From DATCRE01 sp964235605 (GTDB taxonomy: Bacteria > Bacteroidota > Bacteroidia > Cytophagales > Cyclobacteriaceae): DNA of 64,000 bases. The notes beneath the pieces were generated by a model, which had not been told where the DNA came from, ran no database searches, and saw only the letters and a list, made by a program, of their open reading frames with translations. Shown here in pieces: positions 42,251 to 51,782 of the stretch. The position numbers were made by a program, and so were the translations under genes. The stretch's first letter is position 1. Each line of letters opens with the position of its first letter. Location: positions 62,001 through 126,000 of the forward strand of contig CAXSCR010000004.1 in assembly GCA_964235605.1 (NCBI GenBank), given 5' to 3'.

Positions 42251-43557
42251 TGGGAAAAGGTCAAGAACTTTATAAGAAGGCTAAAGCACTTATTCCGGGT
42301 GGTACAATGCTACTCTCCAAAAGGCCAGAAATGTTTTTACCTGAACAATGGCCAGCATACTTTTCGAAGGCGAAAGGTTGTAAAGTATGGGATCTGGATG
42401 GAAAGGAATACAAGGATGTTTTTATCATGGGAATCGGTACTAATATTCTTGGTTATGGCCAGGATGAAGTTGATGCCGCAGTGATGAAGACCGTACAAAA
42501 TGGAAATATGACAACCTTAAACTGCCCTGAGGAAGTCTACCTTGCAGAGCGGCTGGTTGAGCTGCATCCATGGGCCGATATGGTTCGTTTTGCGAGAAGC
42601 GGTGGTGAAGCTAATGCTATTGCTATACGTATTTCGCGCGCTGCATCAGGCAAAGATAAAGTGGCTATATGTGGTTATCATGGCTGGCATGACTGGTATC
42701 TGTCTGCCAACCTCAGCGATGATGAAAATCTATCAGGCCATCTGCTTCCTGGCCTGGATCCAACGGGTGTTCCTAAAAATTTAAAGAATACTGTTTTTCC
42801 ATTTAACTATAATAACTATCAGGCACTGGAAACGCTTGTCAATACACATGATATCGGCGTAATCAAAATGGAAGTCTCCAGGAATATGGGGCCTGAAGAT
42901 AACTTTTTACAGAAAGTAAGAAAGCTAGCGAATGACAGAAACATCGTTCTTATTTTTGATGAGTGTACTTCGGGTTTCAGACAGACTTTTGGAGGATTGC
43001 ACAAAATGTATGGTGTAGAACCAGACATTGCTATGTTCGGTAAGGCATTGGGTAACGGCTATGCCATAACAGCTGTCGTGGGAAAGAGATCAGTGATGGA
43101 AGCCGCTCAAAAAACGTTTATAAGCAGTACATTTTGGACCGAGCGAATTGGCCCTACAGCTGCACTTAAAACGCTTGAGGTTATGGAGCGCGAAAAATCC
43201 TGGGAAACCATTACAGCCACAGGTAACACGATCGCAAAGACGTGGAAGGAAATGGCTGCACAATACAATCTTCCGATTACAATATTTGGTTTACCGGCGT
43301 TAATATCGTTCGCATTTAAAAGTGCTAATGCCCTTGCTTATAAAACATTAATTACACAAGAGATGTTAAATAATGGCTACCTCGCGGGTACAGGAATATA
43401 TGTAAGTACAACGCACACTAAAGAAGTGCTGGATGGTTACTTTGTAGAACTCGATAAAATTTTTGCACTTATTAATCAATGCGAGCAAGGAGAAATTGAC
43501 ATCAATTCTTTGTTAAAAGGACCTGTTTGCCATGCCGGATTCAAAAGATTAAACTGA
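42250..43557 (+). CDS. Class III PLP aminotransferase, glutamate-1-semialdehyde mutase-like
   Basis: A 435-residue class III aminotransferase. Family features: LIPGGTMLLSKRPEMFLPEQWP (substrate loop typical of the sugar-cluster subgroup), CGYHGWHDWYLS, LIFDECTSGFRQTFGGLH and the Schiff-base Lys265 in IAMFGKALGNGYAI. It is too diverged for heme synthesis and stands within the pse operon, so it probably aminates a keto sugar or a keto-ulosonate. PseC already covers the canonical amination. Together with the aldo/keto reductase it may produce an extra amino group or a side chain. Substrate unknown. Confidence 0.88.
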   Translation: MGKGQELYKKAKALIPGGTMLLSKRPEMFLPEQWPAYFSKAKGCKVWDLDGKEYKDVFIMGIGTNILGYGQDEVDAAVMKTVQNGNMTTLNCPEEVYLAERLVELHPWADMVRFARSGGEANAIAIRISRAASGKDKVAICGYHGWHDWYLSANLSDDENLSGHLLPGLDPTGVPKNLKNTVFPFNYNNYQALETLVNTHDIGVIKMEVSRNMGPEDNFLQKVRKLANDRNIVLIFDECTSGFRQTFGGLHKMYGVEPDIAMFGKALGNGYAITAVVGKRSVMEAAQKTFISSTFWTERIGPTAALKTLEVMEREKSWETITATGNTIAKTWKEMAAQYNLPITIFGLPALISFAFKSANALAYKTLITQEMLNNGYLAGTGIYVSTTHTKEVLDGYFVELDKIFALINQCEQGEIDINSLLKGPVCHAGFKRLN

Positions 43558-43563
43558 GTTAAT

Positions 43564-44532
43564 TTGCAGCGGAATGTTTACATACGAGCTGATGGAAATC
43601 CACAGATTGGTTTGGGACACCTGATCCGTTGTATTGCGTTAGCACACATGTTAAAAGATGATTTCAGAATAGTTTTCTTTTGTAAGACAATTCCAGAAAA
43701 AATTTTACGTGAGATAGAATCCATTCCGTCATTGCTTGTGAAAGTGAATGAAGAAAATGAATTTCTTAGTGCCATTCAGGCAGGTGACATTGTTGTATTG
43801 GATAGTTATGATTTTGACATTGAATACCAACACACCATAAAACGGACAGGCGCAAAACTTGTTTGCATAGATGATTTACATGACAAAGAATTTTTAGCAG
43901 ATCTTATTATAAACCATGCACCAGGAGTTAATCCTGCAAACTACAGAGCACAGCCCTATACAAAATATGCATTAGGGCCAGATTATGCACTGTTACGACC
44001 AGCATTTTTAGCACAAGCGAATAAGGCTAGGGAAATCAAGAAAGTTAAAAATGTGTTTATAGGTTTTGGTGGATCAGATTCCAGAAATCTAACCACTTCC
44101 ACCCTACAGATTGTTTCTAAGTTTAAGGAATTTGAACAGATACATGTTGTAACTGGAGCAGCCTATACTTATATAGAATTATTGAATGGGGTTGTTGAAA
44201 ACGACACTCGTATTACACATCACCATTCAGTTGATGAGAAAGAAATGCTGACTATTATGAGTGAAGCTGAGTTGGCAATTGTTCCTGCAAGCGGTATGTT
44301 ACTCGAGGCTTTTGTGAGCGGGTGTATTGTAATATCAGGCATATACGTCGATAATCAGCAGATTCTTTTTGAGCGCTTTAAAAGTGCAGGAAGATTCATA
44401 AGCGCTGGTAATTTTCAAGATCAGGAAATTAACAAGTCTGTTAAAGCTGCGATGCTTCTTCAGTCGCGCCCGGTTAAAATATTTGATGGACGATCAGGAA
44501 TACGTTTAAGAGAATACTTTTGTAATTTATGA
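43564..44532 (+). CDS. pseG: UDP-2,4-diacetamido-2,4,6-trideoxy-beta-L-altropyranose hydrolase
   Basis: It cleaves UDP from the diacetylated altrose intermediate. The 322 residues are of the PseG/SpsG GT-B fold: ADGNPQIGLGHLIRCIALA (GHxxR motif with the catalytic His), VIDDLHDKEF-like middle (LVCIDDLHDKEFLADLIINH), YALGPDYALLRPAF, VFIGFGGSDSRNLT and AIVPASGMLLEAF. The start is TTG at 43564, 6 bases after the previous stop; no better codon exists, since motif 1 begins at residue 11. The next gene overlaps by 4 bases. Confidence 0.92.
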   Translation: MQRNVYIRADGNPQIGLGHLIRCIALAHMLKDDFRIVFFCKTIPEKILREIESIPSLLVKVNEENEFLSAIQAGDIVVLDSYDFDIEYQHTIKRTGAKLVCIDDLHDKEFLADLIINHAPGVNPANYRAQPYTKYALGPDYALLRPAFLAQANKAREIKKVKNVFIGFGGSDSRNLTTSTLQIVSKFKEFEQIHVVTGAAYTYIELLNGVVENDTRITHHHSVDEKEMLTIMSEAELAIVPASGMLLEAFVSGCIVISGIYVDNQQILFERFKSAGRFISAGNFQDQEINKSVKAAMLLQSRPVKIFDGRSGIRLREYFCNL

Positions 44533-45038
44533 TACATAGCGTTCTTAATTATAGTCTTATTCAGGATAGAATTTCTGAGATTCTTGAAATTGAAAATCAA
44601 ACTATTCATAAGTATGGTGATCTTTACGATACAAAAGCTTGGACAGAAAAGGAATTTCTGGCAAAGAGAGATGGCAAAGATAGATTTAGTTGTGCAGCAA
44701 TTAATAATGATCATATGCAAGGATTTTCAATAGCCTATGAAATTGATGCAAATTATGCGCACATTTCACGATTAGCCGTTGTGTCAGTTGCAGGTAAAGG
44801 ATACGGGTCGGCATTGCTTGACTTTCAGCTTAAATTACTGAAGGATGATGGCGTGAAGACATGTTCCGTGGATTTGATCAATAAGAATAGCGTTGCTTTA
44901 AAATTATATAATGCACGCGGATTTCGGAAACTTGCGGGCTCAGCGCTAACAGCGTATATAAATTACAAACAAAGAGATCCGCGGGAATATTTGGGCGATA
45001 GCCCATCGCATATTGCTATGATTAAAAAGATGTTATGA
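44529..45038 (+). CDS. GNAT N-acetyltransferase (second PseH candidate)
   Basis: A 169-residue GNAT protein. The core includes ISRLAVVSVAGKGYGSALLDFQL (motif A, acetyl-CoA pyrophosphate loop) and SVDLINKNSVALKLYNARGFRKL (motif B). In many bacteria the PseH-type gene is next to pseG, as here, and it sits between pseG and pseI with 4-base overlaps on both sides. That makes it at least as good a PseH candidate as the gene at 40097. Which one acetylates the pseudaminic acid precursor cannot be decided from sequence. Confidence 0.8.
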   Translation: MIHSVLNYSLIQDRISEILEIENQTIHKYGDLYDTKAWTEKEFLAKRDGKDRFSCAAINNDHMQGFSIAYEIDANYAHISRLAVVSVAGKGYGSALLDFQLKLLKDDGVKTCSVDLINKNSVALKLYNARGFRKLAGSALTAYINYKQRDPREYLGDSPSHIAMIKKML

Positions 45039-46066
45039 AAAGTTTACTGAACATATTAAGAGACAAAGTTTTTATAATAGCTGAAATCGGTAATAATCAT
45101 AATGGCTCTAAGCAAACTGCGATAGAGCTTATTAATATGGCCGCAGCAGCTGGTGTAGATGCTGTTAAATTTCAAACCTTTACAGGATTAGATATTGTTT
45201 CCCCAAAGGTACGGGCAGATGAATACAAAGGATGGGATGTAAAAGGTTTTACTTATTGGCACGAGTTTCTGGATACTATCGCACTACCGTTAGAAGATCA
45301 TAAAGAAGTTTATGCGTATGCTTATAGCAAAGGATTAATACCATTTTCTACACCCACCTCTGTACAGATAGTTGACTTTTTAGAATCGATCGGTAATGAA
45401 ATATATAAAGTTGCATCTATGGATGTAACGAATATACCATTGCTTAAAAAGGTTGCTGCAACTGGTAAACCGGTAATCATGTCTACAGGGATGACCAATG
45501 AAGATGAAGTTGGAAAAGCGGTTGAAATTTTCAGGCATAATGAATTGGCGGTATTGCATTGTGTGAGTGATTATCCAACGCAACCAGAAAACGTAAACTT
45601 GCTTTCTATTCCATACCTCGCGGAGAAGTATAATGTCATCTCAGGGTTTTCTGATCATGCACTTACCAATGAATTTGCAGTAGGGTCCGTCGTGCTGGGG
45701 GGAAGAATTGTAGAGAAACACATTACGTATTCGCGCCAGGCAGCGGAAAAAGCGGAGCACCATTTTGCACTTGAGCCCAATGATTTTGCAGACATGGTAA
45801 AAGCCATACGAAATGTTGAAAAAGGTATGGGTAGAAAACAGTTGGTAAGAAGTGCATCTGAATCTGAGAATAAGTTCAAGTATAGAAGAAGCTTGCACCT
45901 GAATAAAAATAAGAATGCCGGCGATCAGATTCTTGAAGAAGATATTTCAGTTGTTCGTCCGGCAATCGGTGCTGATGTTTGTGATTTCGAATTTTTTCTA
46001 GGTAAGGTGCTAAACAAAAGTGTAGATGCCTGGACGGGATTAAAAAAAGAGGATATCAAATCATGA
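45035..46066 (+). CDS. pseI: Pseudaminic acid synthase, NeuB family
   Basis: It condenses PEP with 2,4-diacetamido-2,4,6-trideoxy-L-altrose to give pseudaminic acid. The 343 residues comprise a NeuB TIM barrel (VFIIAEIGNNHNGSKQTAIELI, VKFQTF, IMSTGM, LHCVSDYPTQPENVNLL, GFSDHA) and a C-terminal SAF antifreeze-like domain (about 285-343, RRSLHLNKNKNAGDQI). The barrel motif KVASMDVTNIPLLKKVA is nearer to the PseI form (KIASFE) than to the NeuB/LegI form PSGEITNYPYL present in the gene at 58882, hence the call. It overlaps its neighbours by 4 bases. Confidence 0.75.
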   Translation: MKSLLNILRDKVFIIAEIGNNHNGSKQTAIELINMAAAAGVDAVKFQTFTGLDIVSPKVRADEYKGWDVKGFTYWHEFLDTIALPLEDHKEVYAYAYSKGLIPFSTPTSVQIVDFLESIGNEIYKVASMDVTNIPLLKKVAATGKPVIMSTGMTNEDEVGKAVEIFRHNELAVLHCVSDYPTQPENVNLLSIPYLAEKYNVISGFSDHALTNEFAVGSVVLGGRIVEKHITYSRQAAEKAEHHFALEPNDFADMVKAIRNVEKGMGRKQLVRSASESENKFKYRRSLHLNKNKNAGDQILEEDISVVRPAIGADVCDFEFFLGKVLNKSVDAWTGLKKEDIKS

Positions 46067-46776
46067 AGATTATTTCAGCGCACCAGCCTGCATACATACC
46101 ATGGCTGGGATATTTTCACAAAATTTTATTATCGGACGAATTCGTTATCATGGACGATGTTCAGTTTGAAAAGAACTCATTTACCAACAGAAATAAGGTG
46201 CTTGCCAATGGCAATCCTGTTATTTTAACCATACCGATTAACACGAAAGACTATACGCAAAAGAGAATTAAAGATATCGAACTGGCTGATCAGCGGTGGA
46301 AAATAAAACATCTTCGCACCATTGAGCAGTCATACAAGAAACATAATTTTTTCAATGAGATCTTTCCCTTCATCGAAAAGACCCTAACGCAGGATTCAAC
46401 ATATTTGATTGATTATACGAATGCTATTTTTTTCGATATAATTAAGTATCTCGGAATAGAAGTTCCGATTCATTTTGCAACCGACTATTCTGTAATATCA
46501 AAAAAACTGGATTACGTCATTGAGCTAACAAAGAAGCTTAATGGTGATGTTTTTGTATTTGGTGCATTAGGCAGAGATTATGCTGATGAGGCAACACTTC
46601 AGGCAAGTGGTATAATACCCTATTTTCAGGACTATAAACATCCGTTATACGAACAGGGGCGTGCTGAATTTGCATCCCATTTATCGATTATCGATCTGCT
46701 TATGAGAGAGGGCAGAAATACATTGAATATTTTGCAAGGAAATAATATAGTGAAACGATCCCTTACAACATCATGA
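46063..46776 (+). CDS. WbqC-family protein
   Basis: A 237-residue member of the WbqC family (PF08889), recognisable by ISAHQPAYIPWLGYFHKILLSDEFVIMDDVQFEKNSFTNRNKV. Further conserved residues lie in WKIKHLRTIEQSYKKHNFF. WbqC-like genes recur in O-antigen and glycan clusters that also hold aminotransferases, and a part in N-acylation of amino sugars has been suggested; the biochemistry is not settled. It overlaps pseI and the next acetyltransferase gene by 4 bases each. Confidence 0.85.
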   Translation: MKIISAHQPAYIPWLGYFHKILLSDEFVIMDDVQFEKNSFTNRNKVLANGNPVILTIPINTKDYTQKRIKDIELADQRWKIKHLRTIEQSYKKHNFFNEIFPFIEKTLTQDSTYLIDYTNAIFFDIIKYLGIEVPIHFATDYSVISKKLDYVIELTKKLNGDVFVFGALGRDYADEATLQASGIIPYFQDYKHPLYEQGRAEFASHLSIIDLLMREGRNTLNILQGNNIVKRSLTTS

Positions 46777-47678
46777 CATTAAAATTGAATACTTTACTAT
46801 CTAACTATCCGTATTTTTATGACGGACAGTTTGCATTGGAAAATATTCAGCCTGCATTGAAAGCACGGTACCTGGAAAGCATCATTGATCGAGAGCAGGA
46901 CTTTATCAAATTGTCTGAAAAAGGATTCATACACGCCCGGATACTTAAATGGGATACTGAATATTTTGGATTCACAATGGCAAGAATAGAGCATTTTTAC
47001 TTTGATGGCAAAGAACTTGTACAAGCCATGTATAATGAGCTTTGTCAGTGGATTGAAAAGAACCAAGTAAAGCATATCTCAGTTCGTTTAGATTTGCGTA
47101 ATCGCACAGGCATTAACTTTTTAATGTCTCAGGGTTTTGAATTTATTACTGGCAAGCTGATGCTAAGATGTGATATTAGTAACCCTTGGAATCCTTTGGC
47201 AAATAGTCAATATACGTTGCTAAAGGGTGTGAAGGATGTTAACATGAAGGAGTTGCTTTCGATAACAACTGACAATTTTAATGAGAATCGGTTTGTGCTA
47301 GATCAACATCTGGACCATAATAAGTCGGTCGGGTTATATGAGAACTGGGTTCAGAAGGAGGTATTAAAAAATGCAAATAGTATTACCTTAATTCGTAGCG
47401 ATAATAGCACTTTGGGTTTCTCTTTAATAGATAGGTTAAATGACATCCCTTCATATGTGTCAGGATTTGTAAATTTGATTGCCGTCAGTAAAAAACATCA
47501 CGGATTGGGAATAGGAAGTATTTTGTTAAAAGCTTCCCTTAATCAGTTTAAACAGTACGGTGTCGATATTGTTTATGCAAACATTGTAAGCAGTAATTTT
47601 GCAAGTCTTTCACTGTTTCAATCTTGTGGATTTAAGGTTTATGCTAACCTGCTTGAGCTAAGGAAATTTAACGTATGA
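46773..47678 (+). CDS. WecD-like / GNAT acyltransferase
   Basis: A 301-residue protein with two parts. The first half carries LKWDTEYFGFTMARIEHF, which matches the W-D-S-x-F-F-G opening of WecD (dTDP-fucosamine acetyltransferase). The second half is a GNAT domain with VNLIAVSKKHHGLGIGSILLKASL (motif A) and ANIVSSNFASLSLFQSCGFKVY (motif B). It probably N-acylates an amino sugar, and is a third acyltransferase in this operon. It overlaps the WbqC and the PIG-L genes by 4 bases. Confidence 0.8.
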   Translation: MTLKLNTLLSNYPYFYDGQFALENIQPALKARYLESIIDREQDFIKLSEKGFIHARILKWDTEYFGFTMARIEHFYFDGKELVQAMYNELCQWIEKNQVKHISVRLDLRNRTGINFLMSQGFEFITGKLMLRCDISNPWNPLANSQYTLLKGVKDVNMKELLSITTDNFNENRFVLDQHLDHNKSVGLYENWVQKEVLKNANSITLIRSDNSTLGFSLIDRLNDIPSYVSGFVNLIAVSKKHHGLGIGSILLKASLNQFKQYGVDIVYANIVSSNFASLSLFQSCGFKVYANLLELRKFNV

Positions 47679-48394
47679 CCATGGATAAATTATTTAAAGG
47701 AAAAAAAATAATGATTGTGGTAGCTCATCCTGACGATGAACTTTTAGGCTTAGGTGCTACCATGAATAGGTTAATACACGAGCTTGGTGTTAAAACTCAT
47801 GTCATTATTTTGGGTGAGGGTATAACCTCACGCAGTGATGTACGTGATACTGACAAATGGAAACATGAACTTGAAATACATCATAAAAACATTTATGCAG
47901 CACAACGATCTATAGGGTATCATTCTGTTTCGATTCATGAGTTTCCTGATAACCGTTTTGACACTGTGGCATTAATAGATATCGTCAAGATTATAGAAAA
48001 AGAAAAGAAGGATTTTCTTCCGGATGTAATCTTTACGCATCATGGTGGTGATGTAAATATTGATCATCAACGCACCTTTGAAGCTGTTATTACCGCCTGC
48101 AGGCCCATGGAATCGGAAGGTGTAAAGACCATTATAACTTTTGAAACACCATCCGGCACTGAATGGAGAGCATCTTCAGATCCAAGGCACTTCATTCCGA
48201 ATTTATTTTTTGGTGTTTCAGAACACAATTTGAAAACCAAGATTGATGGAATGGAAAGTTATGAATTTGAGAGAAGGGCTTATCCGCACCCAAGGTCTCC
48301 TGAAGCTTTAACGATTCAGGCGCAGCGCTGGGGTGTTGTGGTAGGGCAAAAGTATGCCGAGGCGTTTTACATAGTGAGAAGCGTGATTGATTAA
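47675..48394 (+). CDS. PIG-L family N-deacetylase
   Basis: A 239-residue LmbE/PIG-L zinc deacetylase. The metal motif is VVAHPDDELLGLGATM (AHPDDE) and the C-terminal metal-binding H is in IFTHHGGDVNIDHQRTFEAVITACRP. These enzymes remove acetyl groups from GlcNAc-type sugars. With WbqC and a GNAT upstream it suggests removal of an acetyl group followed by attachment of a different acyl group. Its ATG overlaps the previous stop. A 71-base gap separates it from the ABC transporter. Confidence 0.9.
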   Translation: MTMDKLFKGKKIMIVVAHPDDELLGLGATMNRLIHELGVKTHVIILGEGITSRSDVRDTDKWKHELEIHHKNIYAAQRSIGYHSVSIHEFPDNRFDTVALIDIVKIIEKEKKDFLPDVIFTHHGGDVNIDHQRTFEAVITACRPMESEGVKTIITFETPSGTEWRASSDPRHFIPNLFFGVSEHNLKTKIDGMESYEFERRAYPHPRSPEALTIQAQRWGVVVGQKYAEAFYIVRSVID

Positions 48395-48465
48395 TTAATT
48401 AATACTGTTTTAATCTGCGCATATAGTAGAATTTGAACTGAAATAAATTCGATTAACATTAGAAC

Positions 48466-50265
48466 GTGAATAAATTAAAGCAATTCGTTAAAAAATATTT
48501 TGAGCACTTTGCTTATTTCTATTCTTATCTGAAGCATAGAATTTTCGTTGCTGTTGGACTGGCTTTGCTTGTTGGTGTACTTGATGGTTTTGGGCTTGCT
48601 ATGTTTTTGCCCTTGCTGCAAATGGTACAGGATACAAATGCGGCAGTGGAGTCAAATGAAATGGGTAACCTATCTTTTCTGGTTGATGGATTGAAGGTGA
48701 TCGGGCTTCAACTCAATTTACAAACTATACTTCTTGTCATTCTTACATTCTTTACCTTAAAAGGATTAGTCAAGTTTGCTGAAGGTTACTATAAGGTACT
48801 TTTACAACAGCACTTTATACGGCAAATACGCTTTTCAAATATCAATTTGCTCTCAGGTTTTCAATACAAATCATTTGTTACAAGTGATTCCGGAAGAATA
48901 CAAAACACGTTCAGCGGTGAGGTAGAGAAAGTATTGAATGGTTATCGTTTTTATTTTCTTTCTTTTCAGCAAGGAGTACTGGTATGTGTTTACATATCAT
49001 TTGCCCTTATGTCGAACACACAATTCGCGGTTCTGGTATTTATTGGCGGGCTCCTTACTAACATGATCTTCAGCAGAACCAATAAAAAAACGAAAGAGCT
49101 TTCTAAAGTGCTCACGAAAGAGACTCATATTTTTCAGGGACTGCTCATTCAGAAAGTAGCGAATTTTAAATATTTGAAAGCGTCGGCATTGATTTATACT
49201 TTTGCAGATAAGCTGAAACGTTCAATACGGAACATGGAAGCTCAGCAAAGAAGGCTTGGAATTTTAGGTACCTCACTGAATGCCATGCGTGAACCACTGG
49301 TAATGCTTGTTATAGTAGGTGCATTACTCATTCAAATAAAATTCTTTTCCCAAAATTTGGGTCTGCTTATTCTTAGCTTAATGTTTTTCCATAGATCACT
49401 TACGTATTTGATGGCACTGCAAAATGCATGGAATACCTTCTTAGCAGTTTCAGGTTCGCTAGAGAATATGACTGAATTTACAAAAGAGCTTTCTGTTAGC
49501 CAGGAAAAGCCAGGCCATGAAATCATAGCGCATCTTCATGATTCAATTCAATTAAAAGGATTGAATTTTTCTTATGGTGAAGACAAAATTCTGTTGGATA
49601 TATCGCTGACCATCAGAAAAAATGAAACGTTAGCATTGGTAGGAGAGAGTGGGTCTGGTAAAACCACATTGATGAATGTACTGTGTGGATTGCTGCCGGC
49701 AGAGAGGGGAATGTTTTTTATAGATGGAAAAGATATTTCCACCATTGATCTCAAGTCTCTCCAAAGTAAAATAGGATATATAACACAGGAGCCGGTTATT
49801 TTTACAGACACAATTTTTAACAACGTTACTTTCTGGGATGAACCCACTCAGGAGAACAAAAGTCGTTTCGAAAATGCACTAAAGATGGCCTTCATCTACG
49901 ATTTTGTAATGGGCTTACGCGATAAGGAAAATGCCATGCTGGGTAACAATGGTATCATGGTAAGCGGTGGTCAAAAGCAACGTATCTCTATAGCACGTGA
50001 GTTGTATAAAGAAGTTGATTTTCTTTTTATGGATGAGGCAACATCTGCCCTCGACTCTGAGACAGAAAGTGTAATCCAGGAAAATGTTGAAAGGCTTAAA
50101 GGAAAATATACCATACTTATTATAGCGCATCGCCTGTCTACTATTAAGAACGCTGACAGAATTGTTTTGCTGAAGGGTGGCAAGATTGATAAAGAGGGAA
50201 CATTTGATTCATTGAAAAATTCTTCGCCAACTTTTAAACGAATGGTTGAGCTTCAGGAGTTTTAA
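48466..50265 (+). CDS. ABC exporter with fused membrane and ATPase domains (flippase-type)
   Basis: A 599-residue half-transporter of the MsbA/PglK type. The first 330 residues hold six membrane helices (first at about 29-49, IFVAVGLALLVGVLDGFGLAMFL). The nucleotide-binding domain has Walker A GESGSGKTT (393-401, Lys399), the Q-loop region YITQEPVIF, signature VSGGQKQR, Walker B LFMDEATSALD and H-loop AHRLST. In a glycan locus without a visible Wzx, it is the best candidate to flip the lipid-linked oligosaccharide, as PglK does. The start is GTG at 48466. Confidence 0.9.
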   Translation: MNKLKQFVKKYFEHFAYFYSYLKHRIFVAVGLALLVGVLDGFGLAMFLPLLQMVQDTNAAVESNEMGNLSFLVDGLKVIGLQLNLQTILLVILTFFTLKGLVKFAEGYYKVLLQQHFIRQIRFSNINLLSGFQYKSFVTSDSGRIQNTFSGEVEKVLNGYRFYFLSFQQGVLVCVYISFALMSNTQFAVLVFIGGLLTNMIFSRTNKKTKELSKVLTKETHIFQGLLIQKVANFKYLKASALIYTFADKLKRSIRNMEAQQRRLGILGTSLNAMREPLVMLVIVGALLIQIKFFSQNLGLLILSLMFFHRSLTYLMALQNAWNTFLAVSGSLENMTEFTKELSVSQEKPGHEIIAHLHDSIQLKGLNFSYGEDKILLDISLTIRKNETLALVGESGSGKTTLMNVLCGLLPAERGMFFIDGKDISTIDLKSLQSKIGYITQEPVIFTDTIFNNVTFWDEPTQENKSRFENALKMAFIYDFVMGLRDKENAMLGNNGIMVSGGQKQRISIARELYKEVDFLFMDEATSALDSETESVIQENVERLKGKYTILIIAHRLSTIKNADRIVLLKGGKIDKEGTFDSLKNSSPTFKRMVELQEF

Positions 50266-50283
50266 CAAGGTAACACACACGAT

Positions 50284-51771
50284 ATGGCAGAATTTGAGCA
50301 TGATCCCGAACGGACATTAAATAAGATAGTTGAGATTGAAAAGAAATTTCCTGTACAACAGTGGAGAATCAATGGTGTTGAATTTTGGCCTTTTATTAGA
50401 ACGTCACTTGCCTATACACAACGAAAGATCATTAAGCCTAAAAAGGCTAAAAGCCGTGTGAGTATCTATAAAGATTTACTGAAAAGATACGGAAAACTTA
50501 TCGCCCGTGTACCGTTTCATGTTTGGCAACTAAAGCGCAAACTGAAAGATGCTAAGCGGATATTTATCGGTGCAGCTACTCATCGGGTGCTTGTTAACGG
50601 AATAAAAGTTAACCGCTATTTTGATGTAGCAATTTCTGACTTCAATAAGAACAATGATACGTCACTCATACTGGATCGTGGAACCTCATTAAACAAATCT
50701 CTATATCCCAATAATGAATACTGGTTCAGTCTTCCTTCTGTTTACATTTATTATGAATTTCTAAGAAGGTTAAAGATTGAAAAAGCTAATCCTTATAGAT
50801 TTGAACTCCAAGGCTACGAAGAGTTCTATAATTATCTGCTGGAGAATTTTGAGAACCCAGGGTATCTAAAGGCCAATTTTAATATGAAGTCCATTCAAAG
50901 ATCCATGCGGGTTTTTCATGACAGGAAGGAATATTTAAAACGTCTGTTTAAAGAATCTCAGGTTAAGAGTGCTTACTTTCTTTGTTATTATTCATCCCTC
51001 TATTATCCACTAATGGCCGCGTTCAATGAACTTCGCATTCGCACATCAGATGTGCAGCATGGTGGTATGGGTAAAGGCCATTGGTCGTACGATAGTTGGG
51101 TTAACGCGCCAGCGGGTGGCTACAAATTATTGCCGCGGTTTTTCTGGACATGGGATAGTCATAGTGCTGATTTGGTTAACTCATGGGCAGTTAATACCAG
51201 GTTTCATAAAGCAATCCCGATGGGCACACCCTGGCGAAATGACTATGCAGATCAGGTTGGAAGATTGGTAGCGAGGAATGGTTACATTCTCGTAATTATG
51301 ACTGATGTAATGGTTGAAGATTACATACTCAAAACAGTTCAACATTTGGGAGCGGGTAAGCGTTGGGTGTTCCGAATGCATCCAAGAATGGTGAGGCAAA
51401 GAAATATCTTGGATCAACAATTGGTCGATTATGGTATTGCTAAGCTTGCCACGGTGGAAGATTCAACACAGGTATTATTGAATGACTCAATTTTAGCCTG
51501 CTCTATATTTATTTCAAATTCTTCAGGCTCTGTGATCGAAGCTATACAGGCGGGCGTTACACCCATCATGCTTCCTTCGCCTGGTATCAAGTATTATGAA
51601 CAATATATTCAATCGGGCCAGGTTAAATTGTTGCCTGAGAAAAAAGAAGAAACGCTGGTTGCATTCATTAACGAAGCTTCGTCTGCAGACAAAGTACAAT
51701 CTGGTAAAATAGAACAAGGGGTTTATGATAATAGGTTTGTAGATTATGAGGCCATAACTGCGCAAGCTTAA
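50284..51771 (+). CDS. GT-B-like surface polysaccharide biosynthesis protein
   Basis: A 495-residue cytoplasmic protein that I cannot assign to a named family. Segments typical for GT-B capsule enzymes occur: SDVQHGGMGKGHWSYDS (a Q-H-G-like loop), FFWTWDSHSADLVNSW, GTPWRNDY, VFRMHPRMVRQR (H-P) and SNSSGSVIEAIQAGVTPIML (the S-S-G-x-x-E nucleotide-sugar site). CDP-glycerol glycerophosphotransferases and capsule polysaccharide synthases share this pattern. It is a good candidate for the transferase that uses the CMP-sugar. It follows the ABC exporter by 18 bases. Confidence 0.65.
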   Translation: MAEFEHDPERTLNKIVEIEKKFPVQQWRINGVEFWPFIRTSLAYTQRKIIKPKKAKSRVSIYKDLLKRYGKLIARVPFHVWQLKRKLKDAKRIFIGAATHRVLVNGIKVNRYFDVAISDFNKNNDTSLILDRGTSLNKSLYPNNEYWFSLPSVYIYYEFLRRLKIEKANPYRFELQGYEEFYNYLLENFENPGYLKANFNMKSIQRSMRVFHDRKEYLKRLFKESQVKSAYFLCYYSSLYYPLMAAFNELRIRTSDVQHGGMGKGHWSYDSWVNAPAGGYKLLPRFFWTWDSHSADLVNSWAVNTRFHKAIPMGTPWRNDYADQVGRLVARNGYILVIMTDVMVEDYILKTVQHLGAGKRWVFRMHPRMVRQRNILDQQLVDYGIAKLATVEDSTQVLLNDSILACSIFISNSSGSVIEAIQAGVTPIMLPSPGIKYYEQYIQSGQVKLLPEKKEETLVAFINEASSADKVQSGKIEQGVYDNRFVDYEAITAQA

Positions 51772-51782
51772 ATTTATATTCA

